A DNA stretch of 64,000 nt from Lotus japonicus (taxonomy: Eukaryota > Streptophyta > Magnoliopsida > Fabales > Fabaceae), in assembly GCF_012489685.1 (NCBI RefSeq), contig NC_080042.1:80171093-80235092 (forward strand). Direction: 5' to 3'. Positions 9,916 to 21,222 of this stretch are shown here, in pieces (within the stretch, counting starts at the first letter, position 1; the number at the start of each line of letters is the position of its first letter). The position numbers and the translations under genes are program-made. The notes under the pieces were generated by a model that had not been told where the DNA came from, ran no database searches, and saw only the letters and a list, made by a program, of their open reading frames with translations.

Positions 9916-11659
9916 AACTATCACAAAACGCACCTTAAAAACTAACTTTAGATATTCTTTAATGTTGGGGACTAAAGCTATGTTTTTTTTTATTAAAGGT
10001 ACCAAATTTAATTCATCCTTATTTTATTTTATAGGGTCTGAAAACATATTTAACCAAAAAATTATCCAATCAAAAATAATACAAGGAGCTATTTAGTTTA
10101 TAAAAAATTGTAGTTAAAAAGACATTTGGTTGAATTTACATAAAAAAATAATCTCTTAACTTTTTTAAAACGAGCCAAAAAATGAACTAGCGGGGTAGTT
10201 TTTTTTTTTCCCCTTTAAAATAAACAGGGGGTGGGTTTACGGTGGGTTAACATAGATTAGTTTTTTTTTTAACAAAACAGAGATTTTTTTTTTCAAATCT
10301 CCTATTTCTTTTATTCCTTCGTTTTGATTCTTGATTTTTTTTTATAAAACGGATTGTTTCGGTTCATTCTGACCATGAGAAGACTTAGTCGTCACAAGGC
10401 CCATCTTAGAGACCTTGTATTGGGCCAAAGACAAGCCCATCACCTCAAAGGCCCTATCCCTTTGGATTTGAGGCCAGTACAAAATGAATCGTTTTGACTC
10501 GACCAATTATAGCGTTAGATATTATAGCTCAACGACACATAAACCAAAGGCCTTAAAGTTCCAATAACGAATAATCATCATTTGATGATCAATGGTGGCG
10601 GTGATCGTTACTTTGTGAGACTTGAGCACAAGCCTAACACTCAAAGAGGCAGAATAAGAGCCTGCAAGGAAAGACCAATACACTCTCATATGCTACTTAG
10701 ATCCCGAGCTCAATTACTCATGAGCTTGAGATCTTAGTTCACTAGAGAGAGAAGATAAAAAAATTATTGACATAATCTTTCAAAAAGATATCAATTAAAG
10801 AGAGAAAGGAGGAAGAAACAGATAGAGGAAAAAAAAAAAGAGAGGAAAGGCTCAGAGTAGTGGTTGTAGACTTTGTACGTGGGGGTGGGGTGATGGTGGG
10901 AGAGAAAATGATGGGAGGATTATAGTTTTTCTTGGGTTTGGGCAATAGGTTTGATGAATGGTGCAGGTAGAGAAGAAAAAAAAATTGATTTTGTGATCTT
11001 GGGTTAAATGGTTTGATTTTTGGCAGGGGGTTAAGGTGGGATGAAGAAGAACGACGAAGAAGAACAAAGAAGACAAAGATTAAGGCAATGTTGCCTGTTA
11101 TCTGAATTCATTAAAGAATTATCGAGAAGAAGATGAAGATGTTAAAAATTATATATTAGAAATTATGGATAAATAATTACTTCAAAAAATAAAAATAAGT
11201 TTTAGATAAATAATTACATACCTAATTTTGGCCCCCTCAAATTGACATGTGAGTCATTATGTCAGATGCTACTGATTGGACACTTGACAAGGTCACCATA
11301 CCACTCACTGCCTCTCATGTGGGATCAAAATAACGTGATTTTCCAAATATTAGGGGCTAAAACCCAACTTTATTTTGGCGAGGGACATTTTCAAACTTCG
11401 CCGATTATACTGAGATTACAGAGATGAGATGAGTAGCACACATGGTTGAGCTAAGGATAATTGTAGGTGAAAGGATAAGGTTCGAATCATGAAGAGAGAT
11501 AATTTGTATACTTTATATTTTTTGGCCAATGGATAATTTGAATACTAGTTTACTAAAAAAAAAAAGTTATACTGAGATTAAATATACTTAATTAACCCAA
11601 AGCATTAAAAAAAACAAGCAAACAAAAAAATAAACTTGTAAACCCTAGCGGCCACCGTG
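9916..11659. other. intergenic, no gene seen
   Basis: AT-rich with many T-runs. A degenerate SINE-like box (AGGTTCGAATCATGAAG near 11480) and a purine-rich stretch near 10800-10850 are present. I find no conserved coding region. The last part is the promoter of the CURT1-type gene. Confidence 0.4.
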
Positions 11660-11669
11660 TATATATAAA
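11660..11669 (+). promoter_or_regulatory. TATA box of the CURT1-type gene
   Basis: TATATAAAG lies about 55 bases upstream of the ATG at 11721, which leaves room for a short CT-rich leader (CTCAGTCTCTCACCTC), as is common in plant plastid-protein genes. Confidence 0.55.
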
Positions 11670-11720
11670 GGCTTGAAAGCTAAACTCCTCAGTCTCTCAC
11701 CTCACTCTCGTGAAATCACC

Positions 11721-14700
11721 ATGGGGCTCACAACACTTCATCCCATTCCTCTCTCGAAGCTTCCCACTGCCTCCACTTTCCTCCCTAAACCCTTTCTTCC
11801 TCCTAGACAACAAACCCTAATCACCCCCTCAGCTGCACTTTTATCTCGTATGTTCTCTAATCCTCTCCAATTCGTATTCAATTTCAATCCTTAACAAAAC
11901 TCATTTTCCATAATCATTTTCTGTCTTACATTGCTTCAAATCTTATTCTTTTGCTTGTTTCATTCATGGGTAGCTCCAATTATTTGACATTTCAGCTGAA
12001 TATTGTTTTTTTAATACAAAGTTTTGTTTTTTATTTACATTTTCTGTTGTGTTGAATGAATTGAGTCTGTAATGTGCTTTACTCTTGTTAACTGAGCTAT
12101 TGAATCAAATGGGTCATTGTAGTTTAATGGTGAAAGTATAAAGTTTTAATTTTTTTTTGGTTTTTTATGTAATGTCAGGATCAATTTTTGTGAGAAATCT
12201 GTTGACGAGGGCAACCTCATCCGATGAAACATCCGGGTCAAGTAGTTTTTATGGTGAGAAGCGTGACGGTGTTGTAATCTTGGATGATGTCAAAGGAGCT
12301 GGTGAGAATGGATTCAGTGAAACTGTGGTGAGTCAAGATCCAAAGGAAGAGGTGCCCGTGGATGAACAAGCGTTTGCTCTGTTGGATGATCTCAATATGA
12401 AGGTAACTTAAACAACCTCGACCCTGCAATTTGTCAAGTGTCTTTACATGATAGTGTTGTGTAGTTACTGTGAGTTTGGTGATTGAGGGATGAGTGTTTA
12501 TGCTTTTTTAACTTTACTCTTTGATTTAGACTAGTTTGCTTTTCCATATTGCGTTGCTATGATGACACCTCAGTTTATTGATGGTATTTAGAGAATGCTT
12601 GATGATACTTCGGCAGTCTTGTCGAACTGAGCGGTTAACTGAGCAACAATACATGGTTTCATAATTTGTTTTTTCATTTCCTTTGCTCCATGTAATTATT
12701 CATAGTTATGGCTTATGAGGATTTTACTTGAGCAGCATTTCATGTACCCAAAGAAAACATAATTGTGTGGTTGTTGTGCCTGTGTTCTATTAGTTTTGAC
12801 CATGATACCCCAGTTACAGTTTTAATCAATTCTTATGCTGCACTACACTGCTGTTTGGTGTTAAAGAAGTGTTAATGTTGGTTCTTGTATACAGTATATG
12901 AACGACTAATTAAAGCTTTGCTATGATGATACCTCAGTTTATTGATGGCATTTAAAAAATGCTTGATGATACTTCGGCAGTCATGTCGAACTGAGCGGTT
13001 AACTGAGCAACTCTGCATGGTTTTAATTTTTTTTTCCTTTCCTCTGCCTCATAAGGTTTTAATCATTTTTTATGCTGCACTACAATGTTGTTCGGTGTCA
13101 TAATTAATAGTTCTTGAGAAAGAAAGTGTAGGTGATTGTTCTTGTATACAACAAATTTCATGACTATTTAAAACTTTGCTATGATGATACCTCAGTTTAT
13201 TGATGGCATTTAAAAAATGTTTGATGATACTTCGGCAGCCTTGTCGAACTGAGCGGTTAACTGAGCAACTCTGCATGGTTTCATTTTTTTTCTTTTTCTT
13301 TGCTTCTTGTAATCATTCATAGCTAGGATTTATGAGGATTTTACTTAAGCAGCATTTCCTGCACCCATGTTGTATCAGTTTAGACCAATTTTCTTCAGAA
13401 TTCTCATGATACCTAGTTAAAGTTTTAATCATTTTTTGTGCTGACTACGTTGTTATTTAGTGTCGTAATTAATAATCCTTGAGAAATGAAGTTTTAGTAC
13501 TGATTCTTGTTTGCAAATTTTTTCATGACTAATTTAAACTTTGCTATGATGATACCTCAGTTTATTGATGGCATTTAAAAAATGTTTGATGATACTTCGG
13601 CAGTCTTGTCGAACTGAGCGGTTAACTGAGCAACTCTGCATGGTTTCATTTTTTTCTTTTTCTTTGCTTCTTGTAAACATTCAGTTATGATTTATGTGGA
13701 ATTTACTTAAGCAGCATTTCCTGCACCCAGAAAACGTAATTGTGTGGTTGTTCCTGTGTTGTATCAGTTTAGACCAATTTTTTTCAGAATTCTCATGATA
13801 CCTAGTTAAAGTTTTAATCATTTTTTATGCTGCACTACATTGTTATTTAGTGTCGTAATTAATAATCCTTGAGAAATGAAGTTTTAGTGCTGATTCTTGT
13901 ATACAAAATTTTTCATGACTAATTTAAACTTTGCTATGATGATACCTCAGTTTATTGATGGCATTTAAAAAATGTTTGATGATACTTCGGCAGTCATGTC
14001 GAACTGAGCGGTTAACTGAGCAACTCTTCATGGTTTCATTTTTTTTCTTTTCCTCTGCTTCACGTAAGCATTCATAGTTATGGATTATGAGGGATTTACT
14101 TAAATTATGCCCAATCACCCTTTACGCTTTTTTGTTACTCATCAATCTCTCATCAGACCCATTATAGCCTGGATGTCATGATTTTTTTACTGGATGTAAT
14201 AAACTCATTAATTTGTTTTCTTATTTGATTTTATGAAAACTGACTGCCTTTCTTTCTACTGGCGGGAAGAATATTGATTGTATTTTCTGCTTCCTATATT
14301 TGTTTGTATTGCATTTCTGATTTCTGATTCAGTCTAACACACCTTTCTCCCCTCTATACAGCTGGACTTAAACGATACTGGTTCTATTGTCTTGTATGGT
14401 AGCGGTGCTGTAGTGGCCCTGTGGTTGTTATCAGCCGTTATTGGTGCAATTGATTCTATCCCTCTGGTGTGTATCTAACTTCAATAGTGTAAATATTTCA
14501 AACAGAAAACCAGCCCTTATAAACGCTAATCGTTTTTTGGTTGCTTCTTATGGCAGTTCCCCAAGTTGTTGGAAGTTGTAGGGCTTTCATATACAGTTTG
14601 GTTCACTACCCGTTATCTGCTTTTCAAGGTATTTGCTTAATTTCAGTTCTTTTGGCTGCTAAGTGGATAATAGTGACCTAGATTAATTATATTTGTTAAC

Positions 14701-14778
14701 CTGCAGAAAAACAGAGATGAGCTAGGTGCTAAAATAGAGGAGCTCAAGGAACAAGTAATTGGTTCAGAAGATAAATAA
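11721..14778 (+). CDS. CURVATURE THYLAKOID 1-type protein (CURT1D-like)
   Basis: Five coding exons: 11721-11847, 12179-12402, 14362-14466, 14557-14628, 14707-14778, together 199 codons plus TAA. The N-terminal 50-60 residues are rich in Ser/Thr/Pro and basic residues, as in a chloroplast transit peptide. The C-terminal CURT1 domain is clear: two hydrophobic helices (VLYGSGAVVALWLLSAVIGA and the one ending in VWFTTRYLLF) joined by IDSIPLFPKLLEVVGL, then an amphipathic tail KNRDELGAKIEELKEQV. Family members oligomerise at grana margins and bend thylakoid membrane. The start ATG lies in ACCATGG context; the longer frame upstream has no ATG. Intron 2 is about 1.96 kb and holds the five RNA repeats. 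Assignment to the D paralogue rests on the long acidic linker (VPVDEQAFALLDDLNMK) and is less sure. Confidence 0.9.
12553..12647 (+). ncRNA. C/D-snoRNA-like RNA, copy 1
   Basis: GTTGC at the start pairs with GCAAC at the end, enclosing box C (TATGATGA) and box D (CTGA at 12639-12642), the arrangement of a C/D snoRNA. Inside, GTATT/AATGC and TTCGGCA/TGTCGAA can form two hairpins, and a second GATGATA box resembles C'. It lies in intron 2 of the CURT1-type gene, so it could be processed from the intron. The rRNA or snRNA target is not recognised. Confidence 0.65.
12918..13010 (+). ncRNA. C/D-snoRNA-like RNA, copy 2
   Basis: Terminal stem TTGC/GCAA, box C ATGATGA, box D CTGA at 13003-13006. Hairpin 1 is GCATT/AATGC (a perfect Watson-Crick pair set here) and hairpin 2 is TTCGGCA-GTCA-TGTCGAA. 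About 93 nt. Confidence 0.65.
13176..13268 (+). ncRNA. C/D-snoRNA-like RNA, copy 3
   Basis: Same boxes and terminal stem as the other copies. Hairpin 1 is GCATT/AATGT with a G-U pair; hairpin 2 has loop GCCT between unchanged arms. Box D is at 13261-13264. Confidence 0.65.
13541..13633 (+). ncRNA. C/D-snoRNA-like RNA, copy 4
   Basis: Nearly identical to copy 3 (hairpin 2 loop GTCT). Box C starts at 13546, box D at 13626-13629. The flanking 270 bases are also shared with copy 5, showing that the unit was duplicated together with surrounding intron. Confidence 0.65.
13931..14023 (+). ncRNA. C/D-snoRNA-like RNA, copy 5
   Basis: Same architecture; hairpin 2 loop is GTCA as in copy 2. It ends about 340 bases before the 3' splice site at 14361, so the whole array sits inside intron 2. 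Confidence 0.65.
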
Positions 14779-15353
14779 TTGTACTGAAAGTATGGGTTTT
14801 TATTTTTCGGCTGTGCTTACAGTATGATTGTACAGTTACGTCCCTTCTAGTTAAGTGAATTTGTTGATTTTCTTCTCCATCCCTCATACCGCCTCTTTGC
14901 TACACAGGCAAGTACTGTAGATTTTGTTTTGGTTGATAAGTAGTATAGTGTCAGCATCTGTATTCCATTATTCAAAGTGTTGCTAGTGCTTAATCTGTTT
15001 GTGCATTGTGGCTATCCATTGCACTTTTCACTGGTTGCACAGGTTTGAGTTTAAATAATGGCTTTGCATAGTAAGTTAGTGTACATCTAATTTTGAGATT
15101 TTGATTGGCATTATTGTGAATGGTTGTCTAAATGAAGGTAAAGTTTGGGTTTAATCTCCCAACTCCTAGGTAGTTTAATAATATTTAAGTTAAAAAAAAG
15201 TGAGCTAGAAATTTAAATTTAAATTAATTATTTATATATAAATAATTGGCAGCCTAAATAATTCTATTAGTCCATGGGGGTGGGGTAAAGTTACCCTCAT
15301 GGGTCATTTTGACAAACTATGGTAATATCGATTTGATATGAATTTAAAATGAG
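14779..15353. other. 3' flank of the CURT1-type gene
   Basis: Contains the likely 3' UTR of the gene (T-rich, ending perhaps around 15000) and then AT-rich DNA with nothing recognisable. Confidence 0.4.
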
Positions 15354-15362
15354 ATTAATTTC

Positions 15363-15490
15363 TTTGCACTGACAGTGTAAATAAGTTTTACACAATCATG
15401 CAATTACATCTCTTCGTTTTGCTAGCTAATAGGAAATGAAGGGATGTAATTGAATGATTGTGTAAAACTTTTTACACTGTGTGCATAGAA
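15363..15490. mobile_element. small MITE, 128 bp, 9 bp target duplication
   Basis: The left half (TGCAC, CAGTGTAAATAAGTTTTACACAATCAT, CAATTACATC) is the inverted repeat of the right half (GATGTAATTGAATGATTGTG... to GTGCATAGAA). Identical ATTAATTTC flanks lie at 15354-15362 and 15491-15499. The 9 bp duplication suggests Mutator-type mobilisation. The family is unrelated by eye to the element at 5596-5818. Confidence 0.75.
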
Positions 15491-15499
15491 ATTAATTTC

Positions 15500-18400
15500 A
15501 ATTTTATCTCATATATTTGGGTCTTAGTTCTATTTATTCTGTGTAATTAACTGTTTATGATTCTAGCATTTTCACTCGTCACAATCTTTGCCAACCTGCA
15601 ATGTTCAAGTGGTGCCTCTTTTTTTGCTACAATATACTGGGCTAAAAGCCCAAACTACTCCTTGAAGTGCCTCTTTTATGACATGTTTGGATCAACTTAT
15701 TTATACTTAGAATTAATTCTAGCACCCAGTATCCCAGATATCATGTTTTGCTTTGGCAACTTCATGCTAAAGTTCTACACAGGTGACTTTCCATTCCAAT
15801 ACTGAAGAACGCCTCCCTAGTTGACCTAAATAGTTGAGTATTGCTATTTAGGCCGAATGAATGACCAAACAAAACAGCCGGATGTTACATGGCCATTTAC
15901 AATTTGGTGAAAATAAGTTATCATTCAATGTTAGAAATCAAAGTATCTTTGTATTAACCAATTGGAAATGAAAATGAAATTTTGTTTGGTACATTTTATC
16001 AATTTCCTAGCCACTACATAAGTTAAAAACTAATGTCTTTTTCGCATCTTATTTACCTTCTCACCTAGAATGAGAAATAGAAGAGAAATGAAAAATATGA
16101 TACGTGAAAAAAGATAACATAAAATTAAAAAAATTAGAATGTAATTTAATTTCAAGTTTAGTAAAAATATTATTTTAATTAGAGTAATAATAAATGATAA
16201 AATCTATAATTTGTATTTTTTTATAAAAAATTAAAATGATTTATTATATACATGTTTTGTCTTTATATATTTATAAAATGTAAATTACATGTTTTGTGTG
16301 GCTAGGAGCTCTTTCCATTTCCATCATAAAAGATTTTGCACCCGGTGATGGAAACGCATTTGATTTTATTTAGTTCTCCTATACCTAATGATAAAAAGAT
16401 CAACTATGTCTATGTCATAAGAGAACATCACTCAGTTCTGCGTATGCTGAGATTATATGAGGTGCTGCTTCTTTGTGCCCATACAAGTGTTACTTCTTTT
16501 TTCACTGTCACTATATATGCAAGTGTTATTTCAAACCAGTTACGATTTGAGTGGCCTATAGTGGTCAAAGTGGAATAACCTGCTGCACAGACACACACTT
16601 CTCCCTGATCTTCTGGTATTGAGTGAGATTTTTAGCAGCCAGTGAAAAAGATTCGACAACCCAACTTAAAGGGACCAAATTATTTATGGTCCCACCAGTT
16701 GATGGATATTATAGGATATCCTGGTTGATTACGATTATGCTCTATGGCTTCAATTTTATGTAATTGCGAGCCAATTTGGAAGTGTCTGCTCCTAGTCCTG
16801 GCTCCAATTATAGTGTTTTTTTGTGGCCAATTTGATTTTATTCTGGTTGATTATGTGTTTGGAGAATAAATAGACTTACATTGCTGTTACACAAGAAAGT
16901 TACAAGAAATGCTCATTAATGCTAACTATGTCATTTGGGGGAAATCTAATAGCTATCACTAGTGTTTAGGATTGTTAATTTATCATTTATAATGGTTTTA
17001 ACTTCTATGGACCCGTTTCCTGCGGTTTGATCGAAGAAATATTTATTTTGTAGTAGGTGTAGACAACATCTATAATGAGAAAAGAAGAGAAAATAAAGAA
17101 TGAATGAATTTGATATATAATCTGATGATAGTGATCAATCTATGTATCATAATTATTGGTGAAAAAAAGACGTTGATTCATGTCTATTTTCTATTGGCCT
17201 AGCTGGCATTTGCTGATAATGTGAGTGTGGTGGTGGTTTCATTTGAGGAGAGATCAACATCAATCTTCCCATTCTAGCAATGTCAATTAATTTATGGACA
17301 GCGGAAGGTTATATAGCAATGAATGGTTGATGGTCAGTGAATGGTGATGTTTCATCCACTAAACACATCGTACAGCAAAAACGACAATTCTCATTCCTCT
17401 TTTTGGGTACATTGAACAATTCTCATTCTAATGTGGATAGAAATTCTTACACTATAGTGAAAAAGAACTGCTGAAGATGCATAATTTTTCATACACAGAC
17501 TTGTTGACAGAAGACAAGTCCTTGCTTTGCATAAATGGCCCAATTGATGCATTGATTCAGCTCGCGGTTTATCTAAGGAAGCTTCAACTGGTTTCGTATA
17601 GCATTGGATTCCAACCATAGAGGACAAAGTAAAAAGCCTTCATTCATTCCGTGGAGCGTGTGAATTGCTCAAGGAATAAAAAGAATGAATTAATAATAAT
17701 AATCCTTGCCTCCTTGGTACTTTTTCAATACATAAACGTGGTTAACTGGTTATATAGTATACTATAGAAAAAATAATCAACACTATATTATACTTTACGC
17801 CTCTTCTGGTCCCAATCCCCGAAAGTTATGAGCTGTTGAGACACATAGATCAAGAATTACTCCACCAAAATGTGCACTGAATCGTGATTCACGACACTTG
17901 TTCAATTGTACTATGTTTGAATTGTTGTCAAACCAAGGTGAAGGCCACATTCAAGTGAGTCCAACAAACAAGTCCTTAACACCGATTTACATATCTCAAT
18001 ATATAAATCAAGAAGTTAAAATTTCTCTATAAAGATTGTAGAAACAAAATTTTAACACGCAAGTTTTAATGTTAATTCACGTTAATCTCAACGGAAATTC
18101 AATCACACGCTTATAGAAGGAAACAATACACTTACAGCAAAAGCATCGTCACGCATGGTCTCCAACTTTTCATGATATCCTCTTGCTATATAAACACAAG
18201 TCTTAAAAATTTGTTAAGCAACTCATTGCACTGTCATTAATATAAAAAATGACAACTTTCACAACATCCATCCAACTTACAAGGTAACGTAAACGTATAT
18301 AATTTCTTCCATTCAAATTCAATACATTGAATCGGAATTTACCCTTTATACTGATACATCAGTATGATGGTGATGTCTTTAAATTGTGTATACTTTTCAA

Positions 18401-18653
18401 GTACAAAGAAATAAATAAATGAACAAAAAACTTTAACGTGACAACAATTCAAGGATCCAAATTCATTCAACCGTGCTAGTTGATTTAGGGATAATGTATG
18501 AAAAATAATCCTGGATTAGAAACAAAAAATAAGAACAACAACCTTAATTTGATTAATAATATAAGTACTAATATTTTTCTAAAACAAAATGCAGAGCTTA
18601 TTGAAAAGTAAACATAGTAAACATTCATTCAATTCTTCGTCATCATCATCAAT
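15500..18653. other. intergenic, no gene supported
   Basis: About 3 kb of AT-rich DNA. Short frames at 15557-15805, 16336-16578 and 17391-17627 have no recognisable motif and no flanking splice pattern. The last 150 bases are probably the 3' UTR of the carrier gene. Confidence 0.45.
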
Positions 18654-19628
18654 CTAGTAATCCTTGAACATCTTGCGGACCTGTTCCAATGTCACGAACA
18701 GCACCACGGTGAAGGGTCCCTGCCTAGAAATTGTAGGTATGAATCCCTTATAGAGAGCCATGGGTCCCTCAGCACGCACAGTCTTCAAGGCACAGTCCAA
18801 CGCGCCGGCGTACGGCGGCTCCGCCCCAGGCTCCACCTTCATGTTCATCACCCTCGTCTTAATCACATCAACCGGGTTCGACGCAACCGCCGCCACAAAC
18901 CCCGCCGCGAAACTCGCCGTCACGTGGGTCCCAAGCCCGTCACGCATCAAACCCTTCTCCAGAATCATCTCCTTGAACTGGTCGTACGACGCCAGCTGCG
19001 ACGCCGTCACCAGCATCGCGCGGTTCACAGTCAGCGATGAACCGCGCCAGAGGCTGGTGACTCCCTCCTGCTTCGCCATCCTGGTGATGGCGTCGACTAC
19101 AGATGAGTAGTTCCGGCGCTGCGCCGCCGGGAGCCTCCCGTCGGCCTGCATTCGCACCATGGCGACGTCGGCGGGGTTGCCAACAGCGGCGCCGATTCCA
19201 CCGGCGATGAGTCCGGCCTCGATCTTGCGTGAGAGCGGCATGTTTCCGCCGTTGGACCACTTCTGCTTGAGGATGTCGTAGAGGCCCATGCGGGTGGTGG
19301 AGTACAGCATCTGACGGAGGACGGTGGCGGAGACGCCGGAGAAGAGTGCGCGGAGGCCTTCTTGTTGAACAAGACGGACGCCAACAGAAATGGGGCCCAC
19401 GCGGGGTTGTGGCATCGGCGGCGGCGGAGGAGAATGTGGATGCGCCGCCACGTGGATGGTTGAACCGTTTTGGAAGGCGAGAGCGGGTCGGAGTTGTTGA
19501 ACCGGTTTAGGGGCAGCGTTGGCTTCACCCTGGAGCTGCATGCGGACCTTGATGAGATCTAGAGGGTGGGTGGAGCAACCGGCGATGATGGAAGCGATGC
19601 CTCCTTCTGCGAAACCTTTAAGGCCCAT
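18654..19628 (-). CDS. mitochondrial dicarboxylate carrier (DIC, formerly PUMP4-6)
   Basis: A single uninterrupted 324-codon frame with the three-fold repeat of the mitochondrial carrier family. The signature P-x-D/E-x-x-K/R occurs three times: PLDLIKVRM near residue 22, PADVAMVRM in the middle and PVDVIKTRV in the third repeat, each followed by a G-rich helix end. The insert of Pro and His residues (HPHSPPPPPMPQ) after helix 1 is a feature of plant DIC proteins. These exchange malate, oxaloacetate and other dicarboxylates for phosphate across the inner membrane. Lack of introns is also usual for this subfamily. The third codon positions are GC-rich, unlike the surroundings, which fits a well-expressed intronless gene. 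The start at 19628 gives the family's MGLKGF(A/V)EGGIAS opening. Confidence 0.95.
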   Translation of the reverse strand: MGLKGFAEGGIASIIAGCSTHPLDLIKVRMQLQGEANAAPKPVQQLRPALAFQNGSTIHVAAHPHSPPPPPMPQPRVGPISVGVRLVQQEGLRALFSGVSATVLRQMLYSTTRMGLYDILKQKWSNGGNMPLSRKIEAGLIAGGIGAAVGNPADVAMVRMQADGRLPAAQRRNYSSVVDAITRMAKQEGVTSLWRGSSLTVNRAMLVTASQLASYDQFKEMILEKGLMRDGLGTHVTASFAAGFVAAVASNPVDVIKTRVMNMKVEPGAEPPYAGALDCALKTVRAEGPMALYKGFIPTISRQGPFTVVLFVTLEQVRKMFKDY

Positions 19629-21203
19629 TGTGGTGGTTTTTTTCTTAGAGAATGAGGAAAGAGTAAAAGAGAGTTGAAGAAATTGGTAGCTAATTAGGGG
19701 TGTTTTTTGAAAGAATGAAAAGAAAAAGGACTGAAATTAATGGGGGATGATTGTATAGGACCAGTTGGAGTTAGAGGACATCTCACTGGAAACCAGGAGA
19801 TGGGAATGGAGGCCACAGGCTATGGAGGAAGAGTGTGGAACGTTGGGCCTTTGAGACATATGCTATGGTGTGTTTGGTTTTGGTGTGGAGAAATTGTGAG
19901 ATGAGAATGGGAATTTATAGGTGGTGAGTTTTTGTGGGGTTACTACTATCTAGGAACCATCATCTTACGCGATTCCTGGACTCACATAATTGCGGAAGGC
20001 ATTAGGTCCTGTTGACAGTCCAACTCCAACACACGCAAATTAAATAATCAACGCGCTTGTAACTTGTCCCTGCTTCTTAGAAACGGTCTAAATAAATGAG
20101 CATTTAAAACTAATTACTAGTACTACTATCATTTAACAAAATTAAATTGAATTCCTAAAAAAACAAAATTTAATTACTCATCATATCATATTAAAAATAT
20201 AACAAATCATTTCATACTCGTTTTAAATACCTTACGATTTTTAGTATTATGTTTATAACATTCAATGTATAATTTAAAAATTATAAATATGTAATTAAAT
20301 ATAATAAATGTTATTCAAGCATTGTTATTAAGACAATCATTAGTAATACCATTTCACTAGTTTAATTTAGGCAATATAAAATGCTAAAATATTTTGAAGA
20401 TATTAATTAAGATAAAAGTAAGAAAGTATCAATAAATTATGGTAATGTTTTGAGGAGCTATGCTGTGTGGGTCCAAATTACACCAGGGGAAGAATTTTAA
20501 AAAGGGAAATGCTGCGTCAGTGCGTAGTACGATTGAATTCATTCACGAGATACATGAATTATAATGTCTAAGTTATATAAAATGTAGTTTAATACAATGA
20601 ATGTTCCATTTGCTTAATATAGACTTATTATAGAGGACACTAATCAATCACGCAAATTTGTATATATAATTGTTTTTATTAATTTCATGTTTTTGATTAG
20701 TGTAAAAAATGCTATATATGTTGTAACTATAACATGAAGGAGTTAGTAGAGTAGAACACGGCGGAGTTTCATACTTGAGAGATTATAGGTTTGAGCTCCC
20801 GCTAGTTTTCTTGAGGTGAAATAAATGTAAGTCTTTTTAAGTGTTTTTAAGTCTGACAACTTTCTCTGCCTTGGACTGGAACATCATCCTCCGACTTTAA
20901 ATTTATTTTAACAAAAAAAAAAGAGTTTGAACTATCATACTAAGAAGTCTCAATTTTCACATGATAATGGAGATTCTCGTGAGAATTTCTCTATTTGGAA
21001 TCCTGAGCTTTGTGGAAGGATAGGGGCGAAATTCTCATAATGATATTTTGGATAAGAGTAGAGACGTGAGATTCCAACCCCTATAGATTACTAACCCACA
21101 AACTTATTCGTAAAAATATATTCTATTATTGTTTTTTGAAATGATTTGTACTCTTAATATAGAATTGAATACAGATGGGAGTTACTCTAAGAGTAACAAG
21201 ATC
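19629..21203. other. promoter side of the carrier gene and AT-rich intergenic DNA
   Basis: The first 300 bases are the leader and promoter of the carrier. Around 20740-20880 lies a tRNA-like sequence (GTTTGAGCTCCCGC) that may be SINE debris. No gene seen. Confidence 0.4.
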
Positions 21204-21222
21204 GGGGGGGGGGGGGGGGGGG
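21204..21222 (+). repeat. homopolymer of 19 G
   Basis: An uninterrupted run of 19 G, rare in this AT-rich context. Exact length in an assembly is uncertain. Confidence 0.8.

Noticed and set aside
11673..11720. Longer N-terminus for the CURT1-type protein
   Set aside because: The extended frame begins with TTG, has no ATG and lies just after the TATA box in the leader.
12553..14023. Regular repeats that could be mistaken for a CRISPR array
   Set aside because: Plant nuclear intron, 93-base repeats, related rather than unique spacers, and internal RNA hairpins with box C/D.
13070..14118. Minus-strand frames of 60-70 codons across the RNA repeats (MQSCSVNRSVR type)
   Set aside because: They are antisense shadows of the repeated RNA block and therefore look alike; there is no protein-like conservation outside it.
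17391..17627. 78-codon minus-strand frame considered as a gene end
   Set aside because: No family resemblance and no upstream exons fit.
18760..19528. Frames of 106-143 codons overlapping the carrier gene in other phases and on the plus strand
   Set aside because: The carrier frame is fully explained by family motifs; the others are by-products of its GC-rich third positions.
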